Assembly: GCF_900155475.1 (NCBI RefSeq)
Contig: NZ_FXAM01000001.1
Span: 3,606,881 to 3,670,880, forward strand
Source of the DNA: Methylomagnum ishizawai
GTDB taxonomy: Bacteria; Pseudomonadota; Gammaproteobacteria; Methylococcales; Methylococcaceae
DNA: 64,000 bases
Direction of reading: 5' to 3'
The notes beneath the pieces are model-generated. The model was not told the origin of the DNA. It ran no database searches and was given only the letters and a program-made list of their open reading frames with translations. How positions within the stretch are numbered: position 1 is the stretch's first letter; the number at the start of each line of letters is the position of its first letter. Shown one piece after another: positions 35,331-44,868 of this stretch. Both the position numbers and the translations under genes were made by a program.

Positions 35331-36521
35331 CTACAACCTCACCCCGTAACCCATGGCGTGGCGGGCCAACAAGCGCTTGGCTGGAGGCAGCCGGTCCAGG
35401 GCCAGCAAGGCCAGATTGCGGGCCAGGGCCAGGGGCGGGAAACCGTTGGAGAAAATCCGCACCAAGCTGTCGGTGAAGCGGATCACGTTGGCAAGATCGC
35501 GGCGGCGCGCTTCGGCATAGCGGGCCAGGAACCCGGCCTCGCCGATATCCTCGCCGAACCCCGTCTGCGCCCACAGCCGATCCGCCAGCAAAGCCGCGTC
35601 CCTAAGCCCCAGGTTGAACCCCTGGCCCGCGACGGGATGGATTTGGTGCATGGCGTTGCCAATCAGGATCACCCGTTCGTCCACCATCTTTTCCGCCCGG
35701 ACCAGCTTGAGCGGGAAGCCCTGCCGCACCGCCGCCGGTTCGATCCGCCCCAACCAATAGCCGAACACCGCCTGCAAACGGGCGGTGAATTCGGCCTCGG
35801 ACAAGGCCAAGACCTCCTCGGCGTCGGCGTCCTTCAAGGTCCACACCACCGAACATTGCTTGCGCCCCAAGGGCAGGAAAGCCAGGGGACCGGAAGCGGT
35901 GAAGCGTTCGTAAGCGGTGAAACGGGTGTCCTTTTCGGTGCGGACTTCGGTGACGATGGCAGTCTGGCCGTAATCACGCACCTCCTGTTCGATGCCCAAT
36001 AGATTCCGCACGCTGGAATTGCCGCCATCGGCGGCCACCACCAGCTTGGCGTTCAATCCCAGGCATTCGCCATCGCGCTTGAGGGTGACGCACACGCCCT
36101 CCGCGCCCGCCTTTAGCCCGATGATGCGGGCCGGACACAGCCGGTCGATGGGTAGCCGTTCCAGGCCGCGCTCGATGGCGTCCTCCAACACGCGGGCCAC
36201 GGCCACATAGCCCAGGGCATCGACGCCCTGATCGGCGGCGTGCAGCCGGGTCTTGCCGAAATGGCCCCGGTCGGACACATGGATATGCCGGATCGCCATG
36301 GCCTCGGGCGCGACCTCCCGCCACACGCCCAGCCCGTCCAGCACTTGCGCCGTGCCCCGCGACAAAGCCAGGGCGCGATGACCCGCCGGGGAGCGCCGCC
36401 GTTCCTCCGGGGTCAGGGCTTCCACCACGCCGACCCGCAAAGGCGCGTCCTTGAGGGCCAGGGCCAGACTGCCGCCGACCAGCCCGCCGCCGACGATCAA
36501 CAGGTCGTAGTCGTAATTCAT
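35331..36521 (-). CDS. ubiH: Ubiquinone biosynthesis FAD-dependent hydroxylase
   Basis: The 396-residue UbiH/VisC/COQ6-family monooxygenase hydroxylates the ring of a polyprenyl phenol in ubiquinone synthesis. It shows the FAD-binding LLIVGGGLVGGSLALAL near residues 6-22, the middle motif LVVAADGGNSSVRNLLG and the C-terminal LIGNAMHQIHPVAGQGFNLGLRDAALLAD that marks the family. UbiH rather than UbiF/UbiI is preferred from the pepP-ubiH order. The start at 36521 overlaps the pepP stop (ATGA); the longer open frame upstream lies inside pepP. Confidence 0.9.
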   Translation of the reverse strand: MNYDYDLLIVGGGLVGGSLALALKDAPLRVGVVEALTPEERRRSPAGHRALALSRGTAQVLDGLGVWREVAPEAMAIRHIHVSDRGHFGKTRLHAADQGVDALGYVAVARVLEDAIERGLERLPIDRLCPARIIGLKAGAEGVCVTLKRDGECLGLNAKLVVAADGGNSSVRNLLGIEQEVRDYGQTAIVTEVRTEKDTRFTAYERFTASGPLAFLPLGRKQCSVVWTLKDADAEEVLALSEAEFTARLQAVFGYWLGRIEPAAVRQGFPLKLVRAEKMVDERVILIGNAMHQIHPVAGQGFNLGLRDAALLADRLWAQTGFGEDIGEAGFLARYAEARRRDLANVIRFTDSLVRIFSNGFPPLALARNLALLALDRLPPAKRLLARHAMGYGVRL

Positions 36522-37834
36522 GCCGCCTCCGCCATCAGGGCTTCGATGTCCGCCACGGTCTTGGGTACGGCGGCGGTGAGGATTTCGCAGCCGTCCTCCG
36601 TCACCAGCACATCGTCCTCGATCCGCACGCCGATCCCGCGCCAACGCGGATCGACCTCGGTGCAATCGGGCGCGATATACAGCCCCGGCTCCACCGTCAA
36701 CACCATGCCGGGTTGCAGTTCGCGCCATTTGCCGCCGATCTTGTACGCTCCGACATCGTGGACATCCATCCCCAGCCAATGGCCGGTGCGGTGCATGTAG
36801 AACTTCTTATAAGTCCCTTCCTTGATGAGCTTGGGCACCTTGCCTTCCAACAAGCCCAGATCGACCAAACCCTGGACCAGGGTTTTCACCGCCGCCTCGT
36901 GGGGTTCGATCCAGCGCTGGCCGGGACGGACCTCGGCGATGGCGGCGGCCTGGGCTTGCAACACCAGTTCATAGACGAGGCGCTGGCTAGGGCCGAACTT
37001 GCCGTTCACCGGGAAGGTGCGGGTGATATCGGCGGCGTAGTTTTCATATTCCGCACCAGCATCGATCAGCAGCAAATCGCCATCGCGCAAGGCTTGGTCG
37101 TTGGCGGTGTAATGCAAGACGCAGGCATTCTTGCCGCCCGCGACGATGCAAGGATAGGCGGGCGAACGACAGCCCTGTAGGCCGAATTCGTGCAGCAATT
37201 CCGCCTCGACCTCGTACTCGTGGCGGCCCGGACGCGCCACCCGCATCGCTCGCCGATGGGCCTTCACCGAAGCCGCGGCGGCTTTCCGCATCAGGTCCAG
37301 TTCGGCGGCGGTTTTGAACAAGCGCAGTTCGTGCAAGACCTGTTCGAGCGCGACGAATTCATAGGGTGCTTGCACCCCGGTCCGGGCGCGGCCCCGCACC
37401 ACATTGACCGCCGCCATCACCTGCGCGTCGAATCCGGCCTCGTGGCCGATGTGGAAATACAGCCGGTCGCGGTCGGCGAAGAGATCGGGCAGTTGCGTCG
37501 CGAGTTCGGCGATGGGAAAAGCCTCGTCCGCGCCGAAATGCTCGCGGGCGCCTTCCAGCCCCGCGTGCTGGCCGGTCCAGATCGCCTTCTCGGGATCGAA
37601 CTCGCGGCAGAACAGCACGAACTCGCCCTGCTTGCGGCCCGGCACGAACACCGCCACCGCTTCCGGTTCGTTGAAGCCGGTCAGGTAGAAGAAATCGCTG
37701 TGCTGGCGGAACGGATATTCGGTGTCGCGGTTGCGGTGGTGGTGGGGGGCGCTGGCGATGAGGGCCACGCTGTTCTTCTTGAGCCGCTTCATCAATTGCT
37801 GGCGGCGGTGCTGGAAATCGCTGGGTTGAAGCAT
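36518..37834 (-). CDS. pepP: Xaa-Pro aminopeptidase
   Basis: The 438-residue M24B metallopeptidase releases N-terminal residues before Pro. The N-terminal domain has FRQHSDFFYLTGFNEPEAV. The pita-bread domain carries the dimetal ligands: two Asp in LLIDAGAEYENYAADITRTF, His in HRTGHWLGMDVHDVG, Glu in LTVEPGLY and Glu in GIGVRIEDDVLV. The length matches E. coli PepP. It lies between ygfB (13-base gap) and ubiH, the standard gammaproteobacterial order. Confidence 0.95.
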   Translation of the reverse strand: MLQPSDFQHRRQQLMKRLKKNSVALIASAPHHHRNRDTEYPFRQHSDFFYLTGFNEPEAVAVFVPGRKQGEFVLFCREFDPEKAIWTGQHAGLEGAREHFGADEAFPIAELATQLPDLFADRDRLYFHIGHEAGFDAQVMAAVNVVRGRARTGVQAPYEFVALEQVLHELRLFKTAAELDLMRKAAAASVKAHRRAMRVARPGRHEYEVEAELLHEFGLQGCRSPAYPCIVAGGKNACVLHYTANDQALRDGDLLLIDAGAEYENYAADITRTFPVNGKFGPSQRLVYELVLQAQAAAIAEVRPGQRWIEPHEAAVKTLVQGLVDLGLLEGKVPKLIKEGTYKKFYMHRTGHWLGMDVHDVGAYKIGGKWRELQPGMVLTVEPGLYIAPDCTEVDPRWRGIGVRIEDDVLVTEDGCEILTAAVPKTVADIEALMAEAA

Positions 37835-37847
37835 GGAATTCCGGGAA

Positions 37848-38396
37848 TCAATGGAGGCGGATGGGTTGGGAGGGCCGCGCCTTGAGTTCGCGCTGGACGA
37901 CCTGCACGCCGACGCGGACATATTCGGCCAGTTCGGCGTAGGCGGTTTCATCGGTTTCGCTGTCGCCGGAACTGGCGGGATCGAGTTGGGTGATTTCGGC
38001 GAAATCGCGCAGGATTTCGGTACATTCGCCGGGCCAATCCGAGACGTTGGAGCCATAGCCCAGCCCCAGCAGAAAACCCCGGCACCATTCGCCCAGGGCG
38101 TCGGCGCGTTCTTCCAGGGTGCCGTCGTCGTCGTCCGGCAACAGCGGCGTGAAGGAAAAATCGAAGTCCTCCAACTGCCGCCGGGTTTCCTTGAATAATT
38201 GTTGCCACACGGACGAGGCCACGGGGTCCAGGGGTTCGGCGTCGGGGCCGAGGGTCAATTCCAGCCAACGGCTGGAGTCGGCCCCGCCATCCATGCACAA
38301 GAGGCCGGACAACAACCCATGGGCCTCGGCGGCGCTGCCGCACTCGGAATCCTCCGGGAGCGTATCCTCGATATCGGACCAGGTGATCTTAGCCAT
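37848..38396 (-). CDS. ygfB: YgfB/UPF0149 family protein
   Basis: The 182-residue acidic protein has the family signature AEAHGLLSGLLCMDGG near residues 23-38 and the segment WCRGFLLGLGY near 103-113. YgfB is known as a small regulator-like protein in Pseudomonas, but its role here is not certain. The start at 38396 is chosen because the family N-terminus begins there; the longer open frame runs into the divergent intergenic region. It heads the minus-strand ygfB-pepP-ubiH unit. Confidence 0.9.
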   Translation of the reverse strand: MAKITWSDIEDTLPEDSECGSAAEAHGLLSGLLCMDGGADSSRWLELTLGPDAEPLDPVASSVWQQLFKETRRQLEDFDFSFTPLLPDDDDGTLEERADALGEWCRGFLLGLGYGSNVSDWPGECTEILRDFAEITQLDPASSGDSETDETAYAELAEYVRVGVQVVQRELKARPSQPIRLH

Positions 38397-38505
38397 ATTA
38401 AGCGGTGGGGTTGGGTTGAAGGGGTCGGTGGGCGGAAAGCGTCGTCCGGTCCCGCGCTGGCCGGGCTTCCGTCCGGGCATTATACGCCTCGCCTTCCCGG
38501 TCATG

Positions 38506-38534
38506 GGTGGGCCTGGCCGGTTTTCCAGCCCACC
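38506..38534. repeat. Palindrome GGTGGGC/GCCCACC, second copy
   Basis: Arms GGTGGGC (38506-38512) and GCCCACC (38528-38534) enclose a 15-base loop. They are the same arms as the element at 19338-19393. This copy sits in the 256-base divergent gap between ygfB and zapA. Confidence 0.45.
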
Positions 38535-38652
38535 GATGGCCGCGGACTCGCCTTGTGGACGCTCAACCAATTCCTTTATCCTAAACGCCGCCCGCAGCCC
38601 TGCGAAACCGCCCACCCCCGCGCCTGAACCCGCCTCCCTGGAACCCGAAATC

Positions 38653-38946
38653 ATGAGCGAACCCAATCCCCTGATCAAAGTGCAAATCCTCGGCAAGGAA
38701 TATCCGATTTCCTGCCCGGAAGAAGAGCAGCACGACCTCTTGCTCGCCGCCCGCTACCTGGACGAGAAGATGCGCCAAATCCGTAATACCGGTCGGGTGA
38801 TCGGCACCGAACGCATCGCGGTGATGGCGGCTTTGAACATCGCCCATGAATTGCTGCAAGCCCACCGCCGCAGCGTTCCGCAAGAGGCGCAGGGCGAATA
38901 TCCCGAGCGCCCGGCCCGGGGCCGCGGCAACCGCCCCCCCGAATAA
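38653..38946 (+). CDS. zapA: Cell division protein ZapA
   Basis: The 97-residue protein binds FtsZ and stabilises the Z ring. It shows VQILGKEYPISCPEEEQHDLLLAARYLDEKM, then a helix with IGTERIAVMAALNIAHELL. The length and the position next to 6S RNA and fau are typical. The Arg/Pro-rich tail is not conserved. Confidence 0.93.
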   Translation: MSEPNPLIKVQILGKEYPISCPEEEQHDLLLAARYLDEKMRQIRNTGRVIGTERIAVMAALNIAHELLQAHRRSVPQEAQGEYPERPARGRGNRPPE

Positions 38947-38992
38947 ACCGGTGTTGCGGTCCCGGCCCAACTCCGCTAAATTGGACCCGCGT

Positions 38993-39174
38993 ATTCCCTG
39001 CGGCGTACGAAGCCCACTGGGTTACTTCTTGAGCCTAATCCAAAACCCCGGGTCCATTAGAGTTCGCGATGTGCGCAAGTCCGCCCCGAGCGGAAAGCCT
39101 GATTCGGTACTTCTTGGTCCCACCTGAACCATTTGGTTCAAGGGCGAAAGTGAGTTACGGCGCAGGCGGGGAAT
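38993..39174 (+). ncRNA. ssrS: 6S RNA
   Basis: About 182 nt. The ends pair (ATTCCC-TGCGGCG at 38993 with CGCAGGCGGGGAAT ending at 39174). The 3' half contains CACCTGAACCATTTGGTTCA (39121-39140) followed by AGGG, which closely matches the hairpin of enterobacterial 6S RNA. The location between zapA and fau is the conserved ssrS position. 6S RNA mimics an open promoter and sequesters sigma-70 RNA polymerase in stationary phase. Exact ends are approximate. Confidence 0.9.
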
Positions 39175-39247
39175 ACATTCCTTCCCTCGTCTGGCGGTTA
39201 GGAACCGGCGCTAGCCTCCGCATCCCAAGCTCCCAGCATTCTCCCGC

Positions 39248-39853
39248 ATGATCCTCCCCCGAACCTTCCGCAGCCAAGCCCGCGCCCATCGCCGCGCCTT
39301 GAGTCCCGAAGCCGCGCTCCGCCATGGCGAAAGCCTCGCCCTGCAACCCGGTTTGCTCCACCTGCTCGAATCGGCCCGCACCATCGCGGCCTATCTCCCC
39401 AGCGATGGCGAAATCGATACCGGCCCCTTGATCGCCCTGCTCTGGGAACGGGGCAAGCACGTGTTCCTGCCCTTGCTCCGCTTCGCCCCGCACAAGCATC
39501 TCGCCTTCGGTCTTTACCGCCCGGACACCGCGCTGCTGCCGAACCAATACGGCATCCCCGAACCCGTCGGCACGCCCGTCCTGGATCATCCCGGCCAACT
39601 CGACTTGGCCCTGGTGCCGCTGGTGGCCTTCGACAGCCAAGGCCATCGCATCGGCATGGGCGGCGGTTTCTACGACCGCACTTTCGCCTATCTCAAGGCA
39701 CCCGGCGCGGCCCCTGCCCCGCTGCTGGTCGGGCTGGCCCATGAATGCCAGCGATACCCGAACCTCCCCGCCGAACCTTGGGATGTGCCGCTGGATGGCG
39801 TGGCGACCGAACGGGCTTTCTATTCCTTCAATGACAAGGCAAACGCACCGTGA
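39248..39853 (+). CDS. fau: 5-formyltetrahydrofolate cyclo-ligase
   Basis: The 201-residue ATP-dependent enzyme converts 5-formyl-THF to 5,10-methenyl-THF. It has the basic N-terminus SQARAHRRALSPEAA, AAYLPSDGEIDTGPLIA, and the C-terminal motif LVPLVAFDSQGHRIGMGGGFYDR, the active-site signature. It follows 6S RNA as in most gammaproteobacteria, where the two may be co-transcribed. Its stop overlaps the GTG of the next gene (GTGA). Confidence 0.93.
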   Translation: MILPRTFRSQARAHRRALSPEAALRHGESLALQPGLLHLLESARTIAAYLPSDGEIDTGPLIALLWERGKHVFLPLLRFAPHKHLAFGLYRPDTALLPNQYGIPEPVGTPVLDHPGQLDLALVPLVAFDSQGHRIGMGGGFYDRTFAYLKAPGAAPAPLLVGLAHECQRYPNLPAEPWDVPLDGVATERAFYSFNDKANAP

Positions 39854-40308
39854 ATTATTGGCTGATGAAATCCGAACCCGGCGAATTCGGCATCGACGAC
39901 CTGGAACGCCGCCCCGGCCAGACCGAACCTTGGGACGGGGTCCGCAATTACCAAGCCCGCAATATGATGCGCGACCAGATGCAACCCGGCGACCGGGTGT
40001 TCTTCTACCATTCCAACTGCGAGCAACCCGGCATCGTCGGGCTGGCCGAAATCGCCAGGGCGGCCTATCCCGATCCCACCGCCTTCGATCCCGAGCATAA
40101 ACACTACGATCCCAAAAGCCGCCCCGAGCAACCGGCTTGGCTGATGGTCGATGTGCGCTTCGTCCGCAAGCTCAAGCGCACCCTCACCCTGGCCGAACTG
40201 AAGGAGCGCCCGGAACTCGACGGACTGGCCCTGTTACGGCGGGGCAACCGGCTGTCGATCCTGCCGGTCAGCCCCGAACAATGGGATTTCATCCTGGCCT
40301 TGGAATAG
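39850..40308 (+). CDS. EVE-domain protein
   Basis: The 152-residue single EVE domain (PUA/YTH-like fold) has MNYWLMKSEPGEFGIDDL, WDGVRNYQARNMMRD, DRVFFYHSNCEQPGIVGLAE and ARAAYPDPTAFDPEHKHYDPK. EVE domains bind modified bases in nucleic acids; the role of the stand-alone bacterial form is not settled. The GTG start overlaps the fau stop, so it is translationally coupled. Confidence 0.88.
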   Translation: MNYWLMKSEPGEFGIDDLERRPGQTEPWDGVRNYQARNMMRDQMQPGDRVFFYHSNCEQPGIVGLAEIARAAYPDPTAFDPEHKHYDPKSRPEQPAWLMVDVRFVRKLKRTLTLAELKERPELDGLALLRRGNRLSILPVSPEQWDFILALE

Positions 40309-40412
40309 CCCCGCCCCAAAGCACACACGGGCAAGCCAGCCGCGAAACAGTTTGTTAAAATGCCGCGCCCTCGAATGGTTTTGACCCCGAACCCCGCGAT
40401 TCCCCAAACCCC

Positions 40413-41399
40413 ATGCCCAATCAGCGTCCCGCCCCCGCGATGACTCCAACCGCGCCCATCCTGGAAGTCGCCGCCGGGGTGATCCACGACCGCGAGGGCC
40501 GCATCCTCATCGCCAAGCGCCCGGCCCATCTGCACCAGGGCGACTTATGGGAATTCCCCGGCGGCAAGCTGGAACCGGGCGAAACCGCCGCCGAAGCCCT
40601 CCGCCGCGAACTGCGCGAGGAACTCGATATCGACGCCGAAGCGGCGATGCCCCTCATCGACCTGCGCCACGACTATCCCGACCGGCGGGTCCGGCTCTCG
40701 GTCTGGCGGGTCGAGCGCTTCACCGGCACCCCCAAGGGCTTGCAGGGCCAGCCGATCCGCTGGGTCCGCCCGGACGAACTGCCCCATTTCGATTTCCCCG
40801 CCGCCAACCGGCCCATCATCACCGCCGCCCGCTTGCCCGACCATTACGCCATCCTGGACGGCGACGGCTTGGCGGGTTTGAAAACCCGGCTGGACCGGCT
40901 CGTTGCCACGGGCATAAGCATGATCCAACTGCGGGCCAAGGGTTTGGAGGCACGTGACTTCGCCGCGCTGGTCGATTACACCGTGCCGTTGTGCCGCCGC
41001 TCCGGGATTCGCCTGCTGTTGAACGCCGCCCCGGAACTGGCCCGGAACAGCGGTGCCGATGGCGTCCACCTGACGGCGGCGCGGTTGCTGGCCCTGGACG
41101 CACGGCCCTTGGACGCACCGTTTTGGGTCGCCGCCTCCTGCCACAACGCCGCTGAACTGCGCCACGCCGAGCGCGTCGGCGTCGATTTCGCCGTGCTGTC
41201 CCCGGTGCGGCCCACGGCTTCCCATCCCGGTGCCGAGCCTTTGGGTTGGGATGTTTTCGCCGATTGGGTGGACCGGGTCGCGTTGCCGGTCTATGCCCTG
41301 GGCGGGCTGCTGCCCGCCGATGTGGGAGAGGCCAAACGCCGGGGTGCCCAAGGCATCGCCGGTATCCGAGGATTCCTGGAAGGATTCGCGCCACAGTAG
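40413..41399 (+). CDS. MutT-like Nudix hydrolase fused to a ThiE-like domain
   Basis: The product has 328 residues. Residues about 18-145 form a MutT-type Nudix domain with box [20 protein letters not shown]; the usual Gly after the EE dipeptide is Asp (ELDID). Such enzymes clean 8-oxo-dGTP from the nucleotide pool. Residues about 150-325 resemble thiamine-monophosphate synthase: [92 protein letters not shown]. This fusion is known in proteobacteria. Whether the second half makes TMP is doubtful. An alternative ATG lies at 40440. Confidence 0.9.
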   Translation: MPNQRPAPAMTPTAPILEVAAGVIHDREGRILIAKRPAHLHQGDLWEFPGGKLEPGETAAEALRRELREELDIDAEAAMPLIDLRHDYPDRRVRLSVWRVERFTGTPKGLQGQPIRWVRPDELPHFDFPAANRPIITAARLPDHYAILDGDGLAGLKTRLDRLVATGISMIQLRAKGLEARDFAALVDYTVPLCRRSGIRLLLNAAPELARNSGADGVHLTAARLLALDARPLDAPFWVAASCHNAAELRHAERVGVDFAVLSPVRPTASHPGAEPLGWDVFADWVDRVALPVYALGGLLPADVGEAKRRGAQGIAGIRGFLEGFAPQ

Positions 41400-41476
41400 T
41401 GCGCCGATGGGTCGAACACGGTGCGTAGCGATGCCGCGCCGACTTCCAGGCCGGAAGAATCGACCCCCACAAGGAT

Positions 41477-41492
41477 TGGTGTGAATTTTGTA
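41477..41492 (+). promoter_or_regulatory. Weak candidate sigma-54 promoter of glnA
   Basis: TGGTGTGAATTTTGTA resembles the sigma-54 consensus (TGG at -24, N5, TTG at -12 in correct spacing), but the -12 C is T. Nitrogen-regulated sigma-54 promoters are usual for glnA. This match alone is weak. Confidence 0.25.
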
Positions 41493-41547
41493 TCGCAGCC
41501 CGCTTCCGGTTTTTGCAACCCTAGCTCTTACCCCTGAGGAGATAAGA

Positions 41548-42957
41548 ATGACGCCACAAGACGTACTGAAACTGATCGAAGAAAAGGAAGTCCGCTACGT
41601 GGACCTGCGCTTCGCCGACACCAAGGGCAAAGAACAGCACGTCACCATCCCGGCCAGCACCGTGGACGAGGACATGTTCGAGGACGGCAAGATGTTCGAC
41701 GGCTCCTCCATCGCCGGTTGGAAGCACATCAACGAATCCGACATGATCCTGATGCCGGATGCCAGCACCGCCGTCATCGATCCCTTCTTCGACGATGTGA
41801 CCCTGATCTTGCGCTGCGACATCATCGAACCCGCCGACATGCAGGGCTATGAGCGCGACCCGCGTTCCATCGCCAAACGCGCCGAGGCTTACCTGAAGTC
41901 CACCGGCATCGGCGACACCGCGTTCTTCGGCCCGGAAAACGAATACTTCGTGTTCGACGACGTGCGTTGGGGTACCTCCATGCAGGGTTCCTTCTACAAG
42001 GTCGATTCCGAGGAAGCCGGCTGGAACTCCGAGAAGGTCTACGAAGATGGCAACATCGGCCACCGTCCGGGCATCAAGGGCGGTTATTTCCCGGTGCCGC
42101 CGGTCGATTCCATGCAGGACCTGCGCTCCGCCATGTGTAATACCCTGGAGGACATGGGCTTGGTCGTGGAAGTCCACCACCACGAAGTCGCCACCGCCGG
42201 CCAGTGCGAAATCGGCGTGAAGTTCGGCACCCTGGTGCAGAAGGCCGACGAAGTGCTGACCCTGAAGTACGTGGTGCAGAACGTGGCCCACGCCTTCGGC
42301 AAGACCGCGACCTTCATGCCGAAGCCCCTGGTCGGCGACAACGGCAGCGGTATGCACGTCCACCAGTCCATCGCGAAGGACGGCGTGAACCTGTTCACCG
42401 GCGACCTGTACGGCGGCCTGTCCGAAACCGCGCTGTTCTACATCGGCGGCATCATCAAGCACGCCAAGGCGCTGAACGCCTTCTGCAACGCTTCCACCAA
42501 CAGCTACAAGCGCCTGGTGCCCGGCTTCGAGGCTCCGGTGATGCTGGCCTACTCGGCCCGCAACCGTTCCGCGTCCATCCGCGTGCCCTATGTGCAGAAC
42601 CCCAAGGCCCGCCGCATCGAAGTCCGTTTCCCGGACTCCACCGCCAACCCGTACCTGGCTTTCGCGGCCATGCTGATGGCCGGTCTCGACGGCATCCTGA
42701 ACAAGATCCATCCTGGCGATGCCATGGACAAGGACTTGTACGACCTGCCCGCCGAGGAAGCGAAGGCGATCCCGCAGGTTTGCCATTCCTTCGACATGGC
42801 GCTGGAAGCCCTGGACGCCGACCGCGAGTTCCTGACCCAGGGCGGCGTGTTCACCAACGACATGATCGACGCCTACATCGACCTGAAGATGCAGGAAGTC
42901 ACCCGTCTGCGGATGAGCACCCATCCGGTTGAGTACGATATGTACTACAGCCTGTAA
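41548..42957 (+). CDS. glnA: Glutamine synthetase, type I
   Basis: The 469-residue enzyme makes glutamine from glutamate, ammonia and ATP as a dodecamer. Visible are [18 protein letters not shown], the catalytic [11 protein letters not shown], the ATP-site [12 protein letters not shown] (usual family form NGSGMHxHxS) and the adenylylation segment [12 protein letters not shown] with Tyr398. It should therefore be regulated by GlnE, as in enteric GS. The start is set by GAGGAG at 41536-41541 before ATG 41548. The gene is monocistronic, bounded by its own promoter region and a strong terminator. Confidence 0.97.
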   Translation: MTPQDVLKLIEEKEVRYVDLRFADTKGKEQHVTIPASTVDEDMFEDGKMFDGSSIAGWKHINESDMILMPDASTAVIDPFFDDVTLILRCDIIEPADMQGYERDPRSIAKRAEAYLKSTGIGDTAFFGPENEYFVFDDVRWGTSMQGSFYKVDSEEAGWNSEKVYEDGNIGHRPGIKGGYFPVPPVDSMQDLRSAMCNTLEDMGLVVEVHHHEVATAGQCEIGVKFGTLVQKADEVLTLKYVVQNVAHAFGKTATFMPKPLVGDNGSGMHVHQSIAKDGVNLFTGDLYGGLSETALFYIGGIIKHAKALNAFCNASTNSYKRLVPGFEAPVMLAYSARNRSASIRVPYVQNPKARRIEVRFPDSTANPYLAFAAMLMAGLDGILNKIHPGDAMDKDLYDLPAEEAKAIPQVCHSFDMALEALDADREFLTQGGVFTNDMIDAYIDLKMQEVTRLRMSTHPVEYDMYYSL

Positions 42958-42981
42958 TCCGAACCTTTCTCTTCGGATTGG

Positions 42982-43008
42982 AAAACGCCCCGTGAGGGGC
43001 GTTTTTTT
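42982..43008 (+). terminator. Rho-independent terminator of glnA
   Basis: The stem AAAACGCCCC/GGGGCGTTTT with loop GTGA runs into a T tract ending at 43008. It lies 25 bases after the glnA stop, and it may also slow transcripts arriving from the convergent flotillin operon. Confidence 0.92.
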
Positions 43009-43080
43009 GTGCGCGGTATTTGGCTTGATTTCAAATCGCCCGATACCGTGGCTTTCGTACTCAAGCACCACCCCACCCCA

Positions 43081-44820
43081 TCAACCGCCCGGTTTCGATC
43101 CCACCCTGCCATCGGCGGGACTCGCCTTCCCCGCAACATCGGCCTGCAACACCCCCTGCGCCAAGCCCGCCAAACTCCCCCCCTTCATCCCCAAATCATT
43201 CAGCAAGGCATCCACCAAGGGCTGTTGCACCCGGTAGCTCAGGGCGGCGCTCACCGCCTGCTCGGCCAGATTGCCACCGCCACCGGCTTGGCCCTCGCCG
43301 CCACCACCGGCCACCCGGCCCAGCCCATCCACCTGGATGATCTTGATGCCGTCGATCCGCTGCATAGGCTCGACGCTCTTGGCGATGATGCCCGGCAGGG
43401 CTTGGATCAAGGCCAGCCTGACCTGCATGGCGATCTGCTCCGCCGACAGGGTGTTGATGGCCTCGTTGATCTGGCGCTTGCCCATGGCCTCCACCTCGTA
43501 GGCCACCCGGTCGGCTTCCGCCTTGATCTTCACCGCCTCGGCCTGATCTTCGGCGGCTTGCTTCTGCGCCTCGGCGGCGATTTTCACGCCGATGGCCTGT
43601 TGCTCGGCCTCGCGGCTGGCCTCGACCAGGGCGATGGCCTTGTCGCGCTCGGCCACGGCGGTCTCGCGGGCGGTCTTCACGGCCTCCTCGGCGGTGACCG
43701 CCTCGGCCCGCGCCTTGTTGGCCTGGGTGTCGGCCTGGGATTGCTCCTCGGATTTCTTGGCGACGGACACCGCCTTGTCCTGTTCGGCGATCTGCATCAC
43801 CTTCTGCTGGTTGATACGGGCCACCTCGACCTGTTGTTGGGCGTCGATTTCCTTCTGCTTGATGAGCCGGTCGCGTTCCACCTCGGCTTCCTTGACCTGG
43901 CGCTCGGCGGCGATGCGGGATTGGTCGATCTGCTGCTGGGAAGTGATCTTGGCCTGTTGCGCCTCGCGGTTCTTCTCGGCCTCGGTGGCGGCGATCAAGG
44001 CGGCTTGCTCGGCGCGGGTCTTGGCGACATTGGCGGCTTGTTCGGCCTGTTGGCGGGCGATGGCCTGCTGTTGTTCCAGGCGCAGGAATTCCTGCTGGCG
44101 GTCGATCTCCAGCTTTTGCTGTTCGGCGGCGAGGTTCTTCTGGCGTACCGCCATCTGGGTGTCCTGCTCGATCTCGTTGCGCTCCTTGCGGCGGCGCTCG
44201 GTTTCCTGGGTCAGGCGGGTCAAGCCCTCGGCGTCGAAGGCGTTGTTGGGGTTGAAGAATTCCTTGCCGGTCTGGTCCAGGCTGGTGAGCGACACGCTTT
44301 CCAGTTCCAAGCCGTTCTTGAGCAAATCCTCGCTGACCGCGTTCTGCACGCCCTGCACGAAATCCTGGCGGGCGTCCTGCAATTGCTGCATGGTCATGGT
44401 GGCGGCGGTGGCGCGTAGCGAATCGACGAATTTGTCCTCCACCAATTCCTTGAGGGCCATGGGGTCGAGGGTACGCTGGCCCAGGGTCTGGGCGGCGTTG
44501 GCGATGGCCTCGGCATTGGGCATGACCCGGACGAAGAAGGCGGCGACGATATCCACCCGCAGCCGGTCCTGGGTAATGAGGCTGGCGCTGCCGCCCCGGT
44601 GGACTTCCAGCTTGAGGGTGTTCATGTTGACCGCGATGGTGTCGTGGAAGATCGGCAGCACCAAGGCGCCGCCGTCCATGACGACCTTCTGTCCGCCCAG
44701 CCCGGTGCGGACGAAGGCGACTTCCTTGGTCGCCCGCCGGTATAGGCGCGCCAGCACCAGGCCAATGGCGAACAATCCAGCGAGGCAAAGGCCGATGAGG
44801 ATGGAGATTTCGACCAGCAT
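43081..44820 (-). CDS. yqiK: Flotillin-like membrane protein (YqiK family)
   Basis: The 579-residue SPFH/flotillin-family protein has an N-terminal membrane anchor (ISILIGLCLAGLFAIGLVLARL, about 5-26), then an SPFH domain (FVRTGLGGQKVVMDGGALVL through LTSLDQTGKEFFNPNNAFDAEG). A very long Glu/Gln/Ala-rich coiled coil follows (about 215-445). The C-terminus (AEQIAMQVRLALIQALPGI, IIQVDGLGRVAGG) is typical of flotillins. Flotillins organise detergent-resistant membrane domains. It lies downstream of yqiJ-like and PspA-like genes on the minus strand, a recognised membrane-stress module. Confidence 0.92.
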   Translation of the reverse strand: MLVEISILIGLCLAGLFAIGLVLARLYRRATKEVAFVRTGLGGQKVVMDGGALVLPIFHDTIAVNMNTLKLEVHRGGSASLITQDRLRVDIVAAFFVRVMPNAEAIANAAQTLGQRTLDPMALKELVEDKFVDSLRATAATMTMQQLQDARQDFVQGVQNAVSEDLLKNGLELESVSLTSLDQTGKEFFNPNNAFDAEGLTRLTQETERRRKERNEIEQDTQMAVRQKNLAAEQQKLEIDRQQEFLRLEQQQAIARQQAEQAANVAKTRAEQAALIAATEAEKNREAQQAKITSQQQIDQSRIAAERQVKEAEVERDRLIKQKEIDAQQQVEVARINQQKVMQIAEQDKAVSVAKKSEEQSQADTQANKARAEAVTAEEAVKTARETAVAERDKAIALVEASREAEQQAIGVKIAAEAQKQAAEDQAEAVKIKAEADRVAYEVEAMGKRQINEAINTLSAEQIAMQVRLALIQALPGIIAKSVEPMQRIDGIKIIQVDGLGRVAGGGGEGQAGGGGNLAEQAVSAALSYRVQQPLVDALLNDLGMKGGSLAGLAQGVLQADVAGKASPADGRVGSKPGG

Positions 44821-44868
44821 AGGGGTTCTCCGGGGATATTGTTGAGGGAGGGAAAAAGGCGGCGGGAT

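Noticed and set aside
41505-41517. Second sigma-54-like TTGCA near 41513 upstream of glnA
   Set aside because: No GG at the required -24 spacing.
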